This document shows, piece after piece, positions 38,219-46,857 of a stretch of DNA of 64,000 bases. The translations under genes were made by a program, and so were the position numbers. This stretch comes from Gammaproteobacteria bacterium (GTDB taxonomy: Bacteria; Pseudomonadota; Gammaproteobacteria; Pseudomonadales; Pseudomonadaceae). The notes beneath the pieces are model-generated. The model saw only the letters and a program-made list of their open reading frames with translations. It was not told the DNA's origin and searched no databases. Location: NCBI GenBank assembly GCA_012728315.1, contig JAAYFI010000065.1, positions 81,112-145,111 on the forward strand. Direction: 5' to 3'. Each line of letters opens with the position of its first letter. Position 1 is the first letter of the stretch.

Positions 38219-39883
38219 ATGTCTCAATACGTTTTCACCATGCACCGTCTCGGCAAAGTTGTGCCACCTAAGCGCGAGATTCTCAAAGATATTTCCTTAT
38301 CCTTTTTCCCAGGCGCAAAAATCGGTGTACTCGGCCTAAACGGCTCAGGTAAATCCACATTGCTGCGCATTATGGCCGGAGTTGACACCGAGTTTAATGG
38401 TGAGGCCCGCCCAATGCCGGGCTTAAATATTGGCTATTTGCCACAAGAACCACAACTCGACCCACAAAAAACCGTACGCGAAACCGTCGAAGAAGCACTC
38501 GGCGAAATTAAAGCTGCACAAGCCCGCCTCGATGAAGTCTATGCCGCTTATGCTGAGCCTGATGCAGACTTTGACGCACTGGCCAGCGAACAAGCCAAGC
38601 TCGAAGCCATTCTCCAAGCAAGCGATGGACACAATATCGAACGCCAGCTGGAAGTTGCTGCTGATGCCCTGCGCTTACCCGCTTGGGACGCTAAAGTTGA
38701 ACACCTATCGGGGGGTGAAAAACGCCGCGTAGCACTATGCCGCCTACTGCTCTCAGCACCAGATATGTTACTACTCGACGAGCCCACCAACCACCTAGAC
38801 GCCGACTCAGTGGCTTGGCTTGAACGCTTCCTACATGATTTCACCGGCACCGTAGTGGCCATCACCCACGACCGTTACTTCTTAGACAACGTCGCCGGCT
38901 GGATTCTGGAATTAGACCGCGGCCAAGGCATTCCATTCGAAGGCAACTACTCACAGTGGCTGGAAGCTAAAGCTGCGCGCTTAAGTCAAGAAGCCAAACA
39001 AGAAGCCTCACACAATAAAGCCATGAAAGCTGAGCTTGAGTGGGTACGCCAAGGCGCGAAAGGCCGTCAATCCAAATCCAAAGCTCGCTTAGCCCGCTTT
39101 GAAGAAATGCAATCACAAGAGTTCCAAAAACGCAGCGAAACCAATGAGATTTATATCCCTGCAGGTGACCGTTTAGGCGATCAAGTCATCGAGGTCAGAG
39201 GTGTGAGCAAGGCCTATGGTGACCGCGTTTTAATTGATAACTTGTCCTTCACTGTACCTAAGGGCGCGATTGTCGGCGTAATCGGTGGTAACGGTGCGGG
39301 TAAGTCCACTCTGTTTCGGATGATCATGGGCACTGAACAACCCGACTCAGGCGAAATCATTATTGGCGAAACGGTAAAGCTCGCCAGTGTCGATCAGCAG
39401 CGTGACAACCTCGATGGTTCAAAAACCGTCTGGGAGCAAATCTCTGATGGCTACGACATGATTAAAGTCGGTAACTATGAAGTGTCTTCGCGTGGTTATG
39501 TTGGACGCTTTAACTTTAAAGGTGCCGACCAACAAAAATTCGTCAAGGACTTATCCGGCGGTGAACGCGGACGCTTGCATTTAGCCTTAACCCTTAAGCA
39601 AGGCGCCAACGTTTTACTGCTCGACGAACCCTCCAACGACCTCGACGTAGAAACCTTACGCGCACTGGAAGAAGCCTTGCTGGACTTCCCAGGCTCTGCC
39701 ATTGTGATCTCCCACGACCGCTGGTTCCTTGACCGTATCGCCACGCACATCTTGTCTTATGAAGATGACTCCAGCGTCGTATTCTTCGAGGGTAACTACA
39801 CAGAATACGAAGCAGATCGCAAGAAGCGCCTAGGGGATGCCGCCGCACAACCCAAGCGCGTACGCTATAAACGCTTAGCCTAA
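38219..39883 (+). CDS. ettA: Energy-dependent translational throttle protein EttA (ABC-F)
   Basis: A soluble ABC-F ATPase that binds the ribosomal E site and gates the first elongation step according to ATP/ADP. The 554-residue product has two nucleotide-binding domains with Walker A GLNGSGKST and GGNGAGKST. Signature motifs are LSGGEKRRVALCR and LSGGERGRLHLAL, and Walker B segments are LLLDEPTNHLD and LLLDEPSNDLD. The inter-domain charged linker (about residues 245-310) contains the tRNA-interaction motif region. No membrane segment is present. It is monocistronic, with its own terminator. Confidence 0.97.
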   Translation: MSQYVFTMHRLGKVVPPKREILKDISLSFFPGAKIGVLGLNGSGKSTLLRIMAGVDTEFNGEARPMPGLNIGYLPQEPQLDPQKTVRETVEEALGEIKAAQARLDEVYAAYAEPDADFDALASEQAKLEAILQASDGHNIERQLEVAADALRLPAWDAKVEHLSGGEKRRVALCRLLLSAPDMLLLDEPTNHLDADSVAWLERFLHDFTGTVVAITHDRYFLDNVAGWILELDRGQGIPFEGNYSQWLEAKAARLSQEAKQEASHNKAMKAELEWVRQGAKGRQSKSKARLARFEEMQSQEFQKRSETNEIYIPAGDRLGDQVIEVRGVSKAYGDRVLIDNLSFTVPKGAIVGVIGGNGAGKSTLFRMIMGTEQPDSGEIIIGETVKLASVDQQRDNLDGSKTVWEQISDGYDMIKVGNYEVSSRGYVGRFNFKGADQQKFVKDLSGGERGRLHLALTLKQGANVLLLDEPSNDLDVETLRALEEALLDFPGSAIVISHDRWFLDRIATHILSYEDDSSVVFFEGNYTEYEADRKKRLGDAAAQPKRVRYKRLA

Positions 39884-39892
39884 GCACACTTA

Positions 39893-39940
39893 TTTTTATC
39901 AGCGGCTGCACTTTTTACAGTGCAGTCGGTCTGATAAAAG
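39893..39940 (+). terminator. Long hairpin terminator after ettA
   Basis: Two nested stems occur: TTTTATCAG with CTGATAAAA outside and CTGCACT-TTTTAC-AGTGCAG inside, beginning 10 bp after the ettA stop. The A/T-rich outer stem makes it usable in either direction. Confidence 0.75.
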
Positions 39941-40041
39941 ACATAGAAAACCACTGGACATCCATACAATCAAGTACAATACTAGTGGTGCTTAAACAGC
40001 CCCCTCCCATTAGGCGCCGATACCGGCAAAGGAGTACAAGC

Positions 40042-40209
40042 ATGAGTCAGCGTGAAAACAAGCGCACCAACAAAGCCAAGTCTATTGTTGCTCAACCGCT
40101 GTTTCGCAGCCGCCAAGAGCAACCTAAAAAAGGCAAAGGCAGCTACCGCCGCAACCAAAAAGCCTCTCGGTTTAATAGCCCAGAGGCTTTTGTTTTTCTA
40201 GCAGCATAA
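40042..40209 (+). CDS. arfA: Alternative ribosome-rescue factor ArfA
   Basis: ArfA rescues ribosomes stalled on non-stop mRNA by recruiting RF2 when trans-translation is insufficient. The 55-residue product contains the family core AQPLFRSRQEQPKKGKGSYRR, close to E. coli DPLFRQRVEKNKKGKGSY. AAAGGAG precedes the ATG at 40042; the ORF-track start 19 codons upstream lacks support. An intrinsic terminator lies inside the last quarter of the frame, before the TAA. Most transcripts should therefore be non-stop, so ArfA accumulates only if tmRNA fails. This is the known logic of arfA in E. coli. Confidence 0.93.
   Translation: MSQRENKRTNKAKSIVAQPLFRSRQEQPKKGKGSYRRNQKASRFNSPEAFVFLAA
40158..40197 (+). 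terminator. Terminator embedded in the arfA coding region
   Basis: AAAAGCCTCT and AGAGGCTTTT form a perfect 10-bp stem, followed by GTTTTT, ending 12 bp before the arfA TAA. Transcription ending here yields a truncated, non-stop arfA message. Confidence 0.92.
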
Positions 40210-40318
40210 GATATTTTGCATTCTCCAGTTACAGGCCTCTCTATATACTCCCTATGACTGACTTTATAATACGGCTCAGCATGTTAAAGTTGAGTCCTAA
40301 CATATATTGAGATTAGCC

Positions 40319-41602
40319 ATGCCTGCGCGTTTACCTTTATTTTTTGCTGCAATCTGCATCAGCTTATTCACCTATCAAGCTGGAGCCAGCACATCTTCTC
40401 CAGTGGTAACGCCTGCCATCTCAGCTATAACGCAAACCAGCCCCGCACCCCTGACCCAACAAAGCTTTGCGCAGTGGCGTGCAGCTTTACGTATGGAAGC
40501 ACTCAACCAAGGCATTACCCCTTTACTCTTTGAGCAGGCCTTTGCGGGGCTAAGCCCTGACCCACAAGTGCTGGCTGCCGATCAAAGTCAGCCGGAGTTC
40601 AGCCGCCCTGTTTGGGAGTATTTAGACAGCGCGGTATCCTCTTGGCGCGTTGCTCGCGGTAAAGCGCTGCTCGCCGAGCACGCCAAAACCCTACAAGCCA
40701 TTGAAGAGCGTTTTCAAGTTGATCCCAGTGTTTTAGTAGCGGTTTGGGGTATGGAAAGCAGCTTTGGCCGCCAAATTGGCAGCAAAAACGTGATTCGTTC
40801 GCTCGCCACCCTCGCCTACGAAGGTCGCCGCAGCGATTTCTGGCGAGGCCAGCTGATTGCCGCGCTGCATATTTTACAAGAAGGCGATATTGCCATAAAC
40901 GGCATGATTGGCTCGTGGGCCGGCGCCATGGGGCAGACCCAGTTTATGCCCAGCACCTATCGCCAATACGCAATCGACTTTGATGGTGACGGTCGACGAG
41001 ATATTTGGGGATCGAGCGCTGATGCCCTCGCCTCAGCCGCAAACTACCTGCGTTTATCTGGCTGGCAGCATCAACAATCCTGGGGCTTTGAGGTGCAACT
41101 ACCCACCCGTGGTTTTGATTATGCACTGGCCGATGGTGAACACAGCATGAGCCTACAGCAATGGCTTGATTTAGGTGTGATCCCACGCGATAGCAGCGAT
41201 GCGCGCAATATAACGCAAGATGTTGCAACCTTATTTCTGCCCAGCGGCCACCAAGGCCCTGCTTACTTACTGCTGAATAATTTTCGCAGTATCTTAAAGT
41301 ACAACAACTCCACCTCCTATGCGCTGGCCATAGGCTTGCTCGCCAATGCCTTGCAAGGCGATTATCGCGTACCGAGCAACTGGCCAAAGCATGATCGTAT
41401 GCTAAGCCGTCAAGAACGCATTGAATTGCAAACGCTGCTCAACCAGTTGGGTTTTGATAGTGGTAAACCGGATGGAATTATCGGGGTCAACTCACGCCAA
41501 GCTGTGCGTGGTTTTCAAAAAACACAAGGCCTACCCGCCGATGGCTATCCTAACGAAGCCATTCTCAATAGCCTGCGTCGGGTGGCAGCTCAGCGGCCTT
41601 AG
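40319..41602 (+). CDS. MltB-type lytic murein transglycosylase with peptidoglycan-binding domain
   Basis: Cleaves the MurNAc-GlcNAc bond to give 1,6-anhydro products (GH103/SLT2-like). The 427-residue product has a signal peptide (MPARLPLFFAAICISLFTYQAGA), so it is periplasmic and not a lipoprotein. The catalytic core has VWGMESSFGRQIGS with the acid Glu and GAMGQTQFMPSTYR. A C-terminal PG_binding_1 domain follows (LQTLLNQLGFDSGKPDGIIG). The ATG at 40319 was taken over the upstream TTG; the ribosome site is weak. A TATAAT box lies at 40265-40270. Its 3-prime end overlaps the convergent GGDEF gene by 38 bp. Confidence 0.9.
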   Translation: MPARLPLFFAAICISLFTYQAGASTSSPVVTPAISAITQTSPAPLTQQSFAQWRAALRMEALNQGITPLLFEQAFAGLSPDPQVLAADQSQPEFSRPVWEYLDSAVSSWRVARGKALLAEHAKTLQAIEERFQVDPSVLVAVWGMESSFGRQIGSKNVIRSLATLAYEGRRSDFWRGQLIAALHILQEGDIAINGMIGSWAGAMGQTQFMPSTYRQYAIDFDGDGRRDIWGSSADALASAANYLRLSGWQHQQSWGFEVQLPTRGFDYALADGEHSMSLQQWLDLGVIPRDSSDARNITQDVATLFLPSGHQGPAYLLLNNFRSILKYNNSTSYALAIGLLANALQGDYRVPSNWPKHDRMLSRQERIELQTLLNQLGFDSGKPDGIIGVNSRQAVRGFQKTQGLPADGYPNEAILNSLRRVAAQRP

Positions 41603-43214
41603 TGTATACAGCCACTTGATTGCGCCCTGCATGCTTCGCTGCATATAAAGCCTGATCCGCAAGCGCGGCAAGCTGGGCGCTATCAAGCTGACCATCATAG
41701 AGCACCACGCCCGCACTAAAGGTACAACTCAATTCTTGCCCCTGCTCTGAAAAACGCACCTCTGAAAATCGCTGACGAATCTCATTCATCACTTGCCGCG
41801 CAGAAGACACATCTGTATTAGGTAAAATCACCGCAAACTCTTCACCACCATAACGACCAATATAATCAGTACGGCGTAGGCGTTGCTTCAGAAACAATGC
41901 CAAACTTTTAATCACTTTATCGCCCATGGGATGGCCGTAACTGTCATTGACGTGCTTAAAGTGGTCAATATCAATCATAACAAAACAAAGCGCTGTGCCA
42001 GTCTTTTGCGCTCGGCTACAGGCATCGTCCAGCAGTTGCAGAATATGGGTGTGATTATACAAGCCGGTTAAGCTGTCACAGACAATACGTGCTTTTAAGT
42101 CGCGCGCACGAGCAGCTCGGTTACGTACGGTAGCGACCAAATGCCGAGACTTTACCGGTTTCATTAAAAAGTCATCCGCCCCTTCGCTCATCGCATCAAG
42201 CTGCTTATCTAAATCATCTTCAGCGGATAAGTAAATAATCGGCACACCCACAAAACGATCATTATGGCGAATCACTTTAGCCAGCTCAGGGCCACTACAT
42301 TGCGGCATATACATATCAAGAATAATCAGATCAGGATTAAAATCTAACAACTCTGCTAAAGCTAAAGTAGGATCGGTGATGATACGGGTCACTATGCCTG
42401 CCGCATTTAGCATGCGTTCAGTAAATAGCGCCTGCGCTTTAGAGTCATCTACGACCAGCACTCGATAGGGCTCGGTTTGCGTGACCGAGGTCAAGGCTTC
42501 AATTTTCTCCAACACATTGGCGGCTTCGATATCACCTGTAAAAAAAGCCTGCCCACCAACGCGTACCGCAGCTAAGCGTACTTGTGCCGCAACATCAGCT
42601 TGGCTGTAAAACAAGATTGGCACGCTGCTTTCATATTCAGACTGCAAACGCCTTGCCAGCTCAAGCCCATAGTTTTCTGCAAAAAAATCTATATCTATAA
42701 TATTTAACGCTGGATGGCGCTTGGTCATTGCGGCTAAAAGCCCAGCCCCATCAGTGAACACACATACTTGCAAATAAAATGACTGCAATTGTGCTGCTAA
42801 GTGTTGCGCTTGCTCGGCAGATTGCAAGGCAATATAGATCGGCTTACGCAGCATAGTGGGCAAGAATATCTGACCGATACCCTCCCCTTGGCGCAGGCCT
42901 GTTTGTAAAAGCTGCTGCAACAACTGCGTCATGGTTTCAATGGTGGCACTGCTTAAGCGGTTGCCATTGCCTTCAATCGCCAGCAAAACGTCAAGCAGTT
43001 GCGTAGCAATATCAACATGAACTGGCTGCTCAAAACGTTCGGCATAGCGCAACAAACGTTGCGCAGCCTCGCGCATCTCAACAAGCTCCTGCTGCCCCCA
43101 TTGCGTGCTGCTCAAATTTTGCCACAGCTCAAGCACAAGCCGCGCTTGATTGATCACCCGCTGCGCGAAATGCTGTTTTAAGCGCTGTAGACTTTGCGCT
43201 GGGTTGCCTGTCAT
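41565..43214 (-). CDS. Response regulator with two receiver domains and a GGDEF domain
   Basis: A 549-residue probable diguanylate cyclase. Residues 1-110 are helical and Hpt-like, but without a clear phosphorylatable histidine. The first receiver (about 125-240) is degenerate at its N-terminal acidic pair (KPIYIALQS). The second (VLVVDDSKAQ and LIILDMYMPQCSGPELA) looks intact. The C-terminal domain has the active-site GGEEF and the inhibitory RxxD site five residues before it (RRTDYIGRYGGEEF), so it should make and be inhibited by c-di-GMP. The ATG at 43214 has GGAG upstream; a GTG four codons earlier is less likely. The domain order recalls REC-REC-GGDEF proteins of Pseudomonas. Confidence 0.9.
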   Translation of the reverse strand: MTGNPAQSLQRLKQHFAQRVINQARLVLELWQNLSSTQWGQQELVEMREAAQRLLRYAERFEQPVHVDIATQLLDVLLAIEGNGNRLSSATIETMTQLLQQLLQTGLRQGEGIGQIFLPTMLRKPIYIALQSAEQAQHLAAQLQSFYLQVCVFTDGAGLLAAMTKRHPALNIIDIDFFAENYGLELARRLQSEYESSVPILFYSQADVAAQVRLAAVRVGGQAFFTGDIEAANVLEKIEALTSVTQTEPYRVLVVDDSKAQALFTERMLNAAGIVTRIITDPTLALAELLDFNPDLIILDMYMPQCSGPELAKVIRHNDRFVGVPIIYLSAEDDLDKQLDAMSEGADDFLMKPVKSRHLVATVRNRAARARDLKARIVCDSLTGLYNHTHILQLLDDACSRAQKTGTALCFVMIDIDHFKHVNDSYGHPMGDKVIKSLALFLKQRLRRTDYIGRYGGEEFAVILPNTDVSSARQVMNEIRQRFSEVRFSEQGQELSCTFSAGVVLYDGQLDSAQLAALADQALYAAKHAGRNQVAVYTKAAELPPDAGY

Positions 43215-43416
43215 ATTGTTTGCCACTCCACTAGCTCACAAGAAACACTGAACTTCACTGTAACCCCATAGCCAATTGCCATCTCATGCCACAATCAATA
43301 TAACCACCATTTAGATGATTGCAACATATAGATGCCGCAGGCCTTGTTAACAGAGTCACAAACAGATTCATTAGGACTCAATCTAAGCGGAGAGGGTAAA
43401 TTCTTCAGCCATGCGC

Positions 43417-43445
43417 TGCACAACGGGCATGCCATGCTTTATAGT
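43417..43445 (+). promoter_or_regulatory. Candidate sigma-70 promoter for the DUF2333 gene
   Basis: TGCACA and TATAGT are 17 bp apart, 64 bp before the DUF2333 start. Apart from this, nothing recognisable is seen in the 294-bp gap shared with the divergent GGDEF gene. Confidence 0.45.
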
Positions 43446-43508
43446 AGAGCGCAGACATACAGCAATCTGCTGCAGGCTGCTAACGAAACATTATAAAAGG
43501 GCTCAAGC

Positions 43509-44606
43509 ATGCTCAATTGGAAAAAACGCACCCGTGACGCTCGCGACCAAGTCAATGACTCTGTTGATGACGTCAAAAGCTATCTCGGCGGTATTTGGTT
43601 TAACCGCACCATTGTTACTGTAGTTGCCGTTTACTTACTGGTAACTCTTATTATTGGCTGGTATTGGAGCCAAGAGCCTGATTTCTTCTCAGTACAAGAG
43701 CACACCCAACAAGCCGCCGAAGCGGCTCAGCGTCCGCTAGCGACCGGCTATACCACAGTGGAAACCCTAAAGCAGGTGGCCACCACCTTATTGGATAAAC
43801 CCGGTGGTTACTTAACCAATGACATCGCTCCTCCAGGCATTTGGCTCGACAATATGCCGTCTTGGGAATATGGCGTATTAGTGCAAATGCGTGATTTATC
43901 TCGCGCACTGCGTAAAGACTTTGCTCGCTCACAGTCACAATCCACCGAAGATGCAGATCTAGCCAAAGCCGAACCGCGCTTTAATTTCGATAATAAAAGC
44001 TGGGTATTACCGGCCACTGAAGATGAATACCGTTTAGGTATTAAGTCTTTGGATCGTTATTTACAGCGTTTAAGTGACCCAGAAAAGTCCAATACACAGT
44101 TCTATGCACGTGCTGACAACCTTAATAACTGGCTCGGCGATGTGGCAACGCGCCTTGGCTCATTGTCACAACGCTTATCCGCGAGCGTCGGCAAAGCACG
44201 CTTAAATATTGAGAACGATCAGGATGAATCAGGCCTGCCAGCCCCTACAGCCGCATCAGCCGGCACCACCGGCACTAAAGAAGCGGTTGAGGAAATTGTG
44301 AAAACACCTTGGCTGCAAATTGATAACGTTTTCTATGAGGCCCGCGGTCAAGCTTGGGCGTTATCACACTTCTTACGCGCCATTGAAATTGACTTTGCTG
44401 ATGTGATTGCCAAGAAAAACGCCACCGTCAGCGTCCGTCAAATCATTCGTGAACTGGAAGCGGCGCAAGAACCCTTGTGGAGTCCGATGATTCTCAACGG
44501 CGATGGCTACGGTGTTTTGGCTAACCACTCATTGGTGATGGCCAACTATATCTCCCGCGCTAACGCAGCGATCATCGAGCTGCGCCAACTGCTGTCACAA
44601 GGCTAA
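43509..44606 (+). CDS. DUF2333 family membrane protein
   Basis: A 365-residue protein of unknown function found in Pseudomonas and relatives. There is one membrane helix near the N-terminus (TIVTVVAVYLLVTLIIGWYW), preceded by a charged cytoplasmic tail. A long soluble, mostly helical domain, probably periplasmic, follows, with the conserved-looking segment PGGYLTNDIAPPGIWLDNMP. The N-terminal tail (DARDQVNDSVDDVKSYLGGIW) is amphipathic. Its ends are clear: a promoter candidate before it and a bidirectional terminator after it. Confidence 0.88.
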   Translation: MLNWKKRTRDARDQVNDSVDDVKSYLGGIWFNRTIVTVVAVYLLVTLIIGWYWSQEPDFFSVQEHTQQAAEAAQRPLATGYTTVETLKQVATTLLDKPGGYLTNDIAPPGIWLDNMPSWEYGVLVQMRDLSRALRKDFARSQSQSTEDADLAKAEPRFNFDNKSWVLPATEDEYRLGIKSLDRYLQRLSDPEKSNTQFYARADNLNNWLGDVATRLGSLSQRLSASVGKARLNIENDQDESGLPAPTAASAGTTGTKEAVEEIVKTPWLQIDNVFYEARGQAWALSHFLRAIEIDFADVIAKKNATVSVRQIIRELEAAQEPLWSPMILNGDGYGVLANHSLVMANYISRANAAIIELRQLLSQG

Positions 44607-44713
44607 CGCCAACCAGCCAGCCGTAATACTGCAAGGTGCGACGGCTGGCTGATGACACGTGACCCGTGCACCTTTTAACACAACCACTCAGCCACTCAAT
44701 AACCAGCACCTAT

Positions 44714-44772
44714 AAAAAAGCCCCAAATAAACCTGCGCAGGTTGCCGCAGGCTGATTTGAGGCTTTTTTTTA
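44714..44772. terminator. Bidirectional terminator between DUF2333 and enoyl-CoA hydratase genes
   Basis: AAAAAAGCC...CAAAT pairs with ATTTGAGGCTTTTTTT, with an inner CCTGCG/CGCAGG stem. Poly-A on one side and poly-T on the other serve both convergent genes. Confidence 0.88.
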
Positions 44773-44787
44773 TAGCACGACTGCCGA

Positions 44788-45609
44788 CTAGCAGTTTTTC
44801 CACTGTGCTTTACGCTTCTCTAAAAACGCACTGACCCCTTCAGTGGTATCTTGTGCATCAAATAAATCCACAAAAGCTTCTCGCTCAGCTGGCAGCCAAT
44901 GATCGGGCGCCTGGGTACGCGCCCCTTGAATTAAAGGCTTGATCGTGCGCACCGCAACCGGACTTTGCTGACCGACTTTCCCGGCGAGAGCTAAAGCCGC
45001 GCTCAACGCTTCACCTTTAGCGACAACTTCTTCCACAAGGCCAATACGCTCAGCAGTGCGTGCATCAACACGCTCACCGCATAAAATCATGCGTTTTGCC
45101 CAGCCTTCGCCCACAAGCCAAGAGAGCTTTTGGGTACCGCCAGCACAGGGCAATAAACCCACAGTCGCTTCAGGCAACGCCATTTGCGCCTGCTCTTCTG
45201 CAATACGGATATCACAGGCTAAGGCGCACTCCAAACCACCGCCCATGGCATAGCCATTAATCGCCGCAATAGTGACGCCACGGTAATTACTTAAAGCTTC
45301 AAACGCCTCGCCAAAACGGCGCGCCATAGTCCGCGCTACGGCTTTATCACCACTGGCAAATAGCTTTAGATCAGCGCCAGCACTAAAAAACTTCTCACCC
45401 GCACCGGTCACCACTAAGGCATAAATATCTTTATCTTCATTCAGATGCTCGATCAGCTGCTTAACGCCCTGCAACATATCCGCATCCCAAGTGTTGGCCG
45501 ATGGATTGTTAAGGGTTAATAAAGCGGTATGTCCATGCACTTCCACCACCAGCTTATCGCTCAACTGAAGGTGCTGCGCTTTTTGATACACTTCTACTGC
45601 ATTTGACAT
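44788..45609 (-). CDS. Enoyl-CoA hydratase/isomerase family protein
   Basis: A 273-residue crotonase-fold protein expected to hydrate a 2-enoyl-CoA in branched-chain or fatty acid breakdown. Motifs are FFSAGADLKLF (oxyanion hole), AAINGYAMGGGLECALACDIRIA and MALPEATVGLLPCAGGTQKL. The catalytic Glu is expected in the last of these, although family members vary here. In P. aeruginosa a similar gene near mmsB-type genes (DspI) has been tied to cis-2-decenoic acid signalling; relation to this copy is unproven. It is the last gene of the minus-strand catabolic set. Confidence 0.9.
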   Translation of the reverse strand: MSNAVEVYQKAQHLQLSDKLVVEVHGHTALLTLNNPSANTWDADMLQGVKQLIEHLNEDKDIYALVVTGAGEKFFSAGADLKLFASGDKAVARTMARRFGEAFEALSNYRGVTIAAINGYAMGGGLECALACDIRIAEEQAQMALPEATVGLLPCAGGTQKLSWLVGEGWAKRMILCGERVDARTAERIGLVEEVVAKGEALSAALALAGKVGQQSPVAVRTIKPLIQGARTQAPDHWLPAEREAFVDLFDAQDTTEGVSAFLEKRKAQWKNC

Positions 45610-45666
45610 AAGTTCAATTCCTCTAAAATCAATAGGTAAAAGCCTCTTACCCCATTAATAGCTGCG

Positions 45667-46857
45667 TTAGGTGAGCATTTCAATGGCCACTGCGGTTGCT
45701 TCACCACCACCAATACAAATGGCTGCCACGCCAAAACGTTTATTCTTTTGCTGCAAAGCCGACAGCAAAGTCACCAAGATACGCGCTCCCGATGCACCAA
45801 TGGGGTGACCCAAAGCGCATGCGCCACCATGCACATTGACTTTGTCTGCGGGTAAATCCAACTCACGCATGGCAATCATAGTCACCACGGCAAACGCCTC
45901 ATTAATTTCAAATAAGTCCACTTGATCTAAGCTCCAACCTGTACGCGCCAACAGTTTATTGATCGCGCCCACCGGGGCTGTAGTAAACAAATGTGGAGCG
46001 GCGGCATAAGCACTGTGTCCGCGGATCACCGCTAGCGCCGTTAAGCCACGTTGCTGTGCTTCACTTTGGCGCATCAAAACCAATGCCGCGGCACCATCAG
46101 AAATCGAACTGGAGTTGGCCGCAGTCACGGTACCTTCTTTACGAAAGGCCGGACGCAGTTGAGCAATTTTATTAGGGTCAGCTTTAGGCGGTTGCTCATC
46201 TTCACTGACAATCAGGCTACCATGGCGCTGCGCCACCTCAACCGCCACTACTTCTTGATTAAAGTAGCCCGCGGTAATCGCGTGCTGCGCACGCTGCAGT
46301 GATTGCACCGCAAACGCATCTTGCTGTTCACGGGTAAAACCATAAGCTTGAGCACTATCCTCGGCAAAGGTACCCATTAAACGGCCTTTATCGTAGGCAT
46401 CTTCAAGACCATCCATAAACATATGATCAATGACTTTGCCATGCCCCATGCGATAACCCGCACGCGCTTTATCTAACAAATAAGGGGCATTGGACATGCT
46501 TTCCATGCCACCGGCTACCACCACATCCACCGAGCCCGCCAAGAGCGCATCATGAGCCATAATCACCGTCTGCATACCCGAGCCACACATTTTATTCACT
46601 GTGCTGCATACCGTATGCTCAGCCAATCCCGCACCCAGTGCTGCTTGCCGAGCGGGAGCCTGACCTAAACCTGCGGGCAGCACACAACCAAACATCACCT
46701 CTTGCACCGCCTCAGGCTCCAGCTTAGCGCGCACCACTGCGGCTTTAATTGCCGCAGCGCCTAATTCAGGCGCCGTCAACGGCTGCAGCGCGCCCTGAAA
46801 GCCACCCATAGGAGTACGCGCGACACTGACAATCACCACAGGATCATGCTGACTCAT
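45667..46857 (-). CDS. Acetyl-CoA C-acyltransferase (thiolase)
   Basis: A 396-residue type II thiolase, cleaving 3-ketoacyl-CoA (in this context probably 2-methylacetoacetyl-CoA or short chains). The acyl-accepting Cys is in VNKMCGSGMQ near residue 90. The active-site His is in HGGACALGHPIGASGAR and the second Cys in AAICIGGGEATA. It begins 1 bp before the SDR stop. The neighbouring SDR dehydrogenase makes the classic dehydrogenase-thiolase pair of isoleucine or beta-oxidation. Exact substrate cannot be read from sequence. Confidence 0.94.
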   Translation of the reverse strand: MSQHDPVVIVSVARTPMGGFQGALQPLTAPELGAAAIKAAVVRAKLEPEAVQEVMFGCVLPAGLGQAPARQAALGAGLAEHTVCSTVNKMCGSGMQTVIMAHDALLAGSVDVVVAGGMESMSNAPYLLDKARAGYRMGHGKVIDHMFMDGLEDAYDKGRLMGTFAEDSAQAYGFTREQQDAFAVQSLQRAQHAITAGYFNQEVVAVEVAQRHGSLIVSEDEQPPKADPNKIAQLRPAFRKEGTVTAANSSSISDGAAALVLMRQSEAQQRGLTALAVIRGHSAYAAAPHLFTTAPVGAINKLLARTGWSLDQVDLFEINEAFAVVTMIAMRELDLPADKVNVHGGACALGHPIGASGARILVTLLSALQQKNKRFGVAAICIGGGEATAVAIEMLT

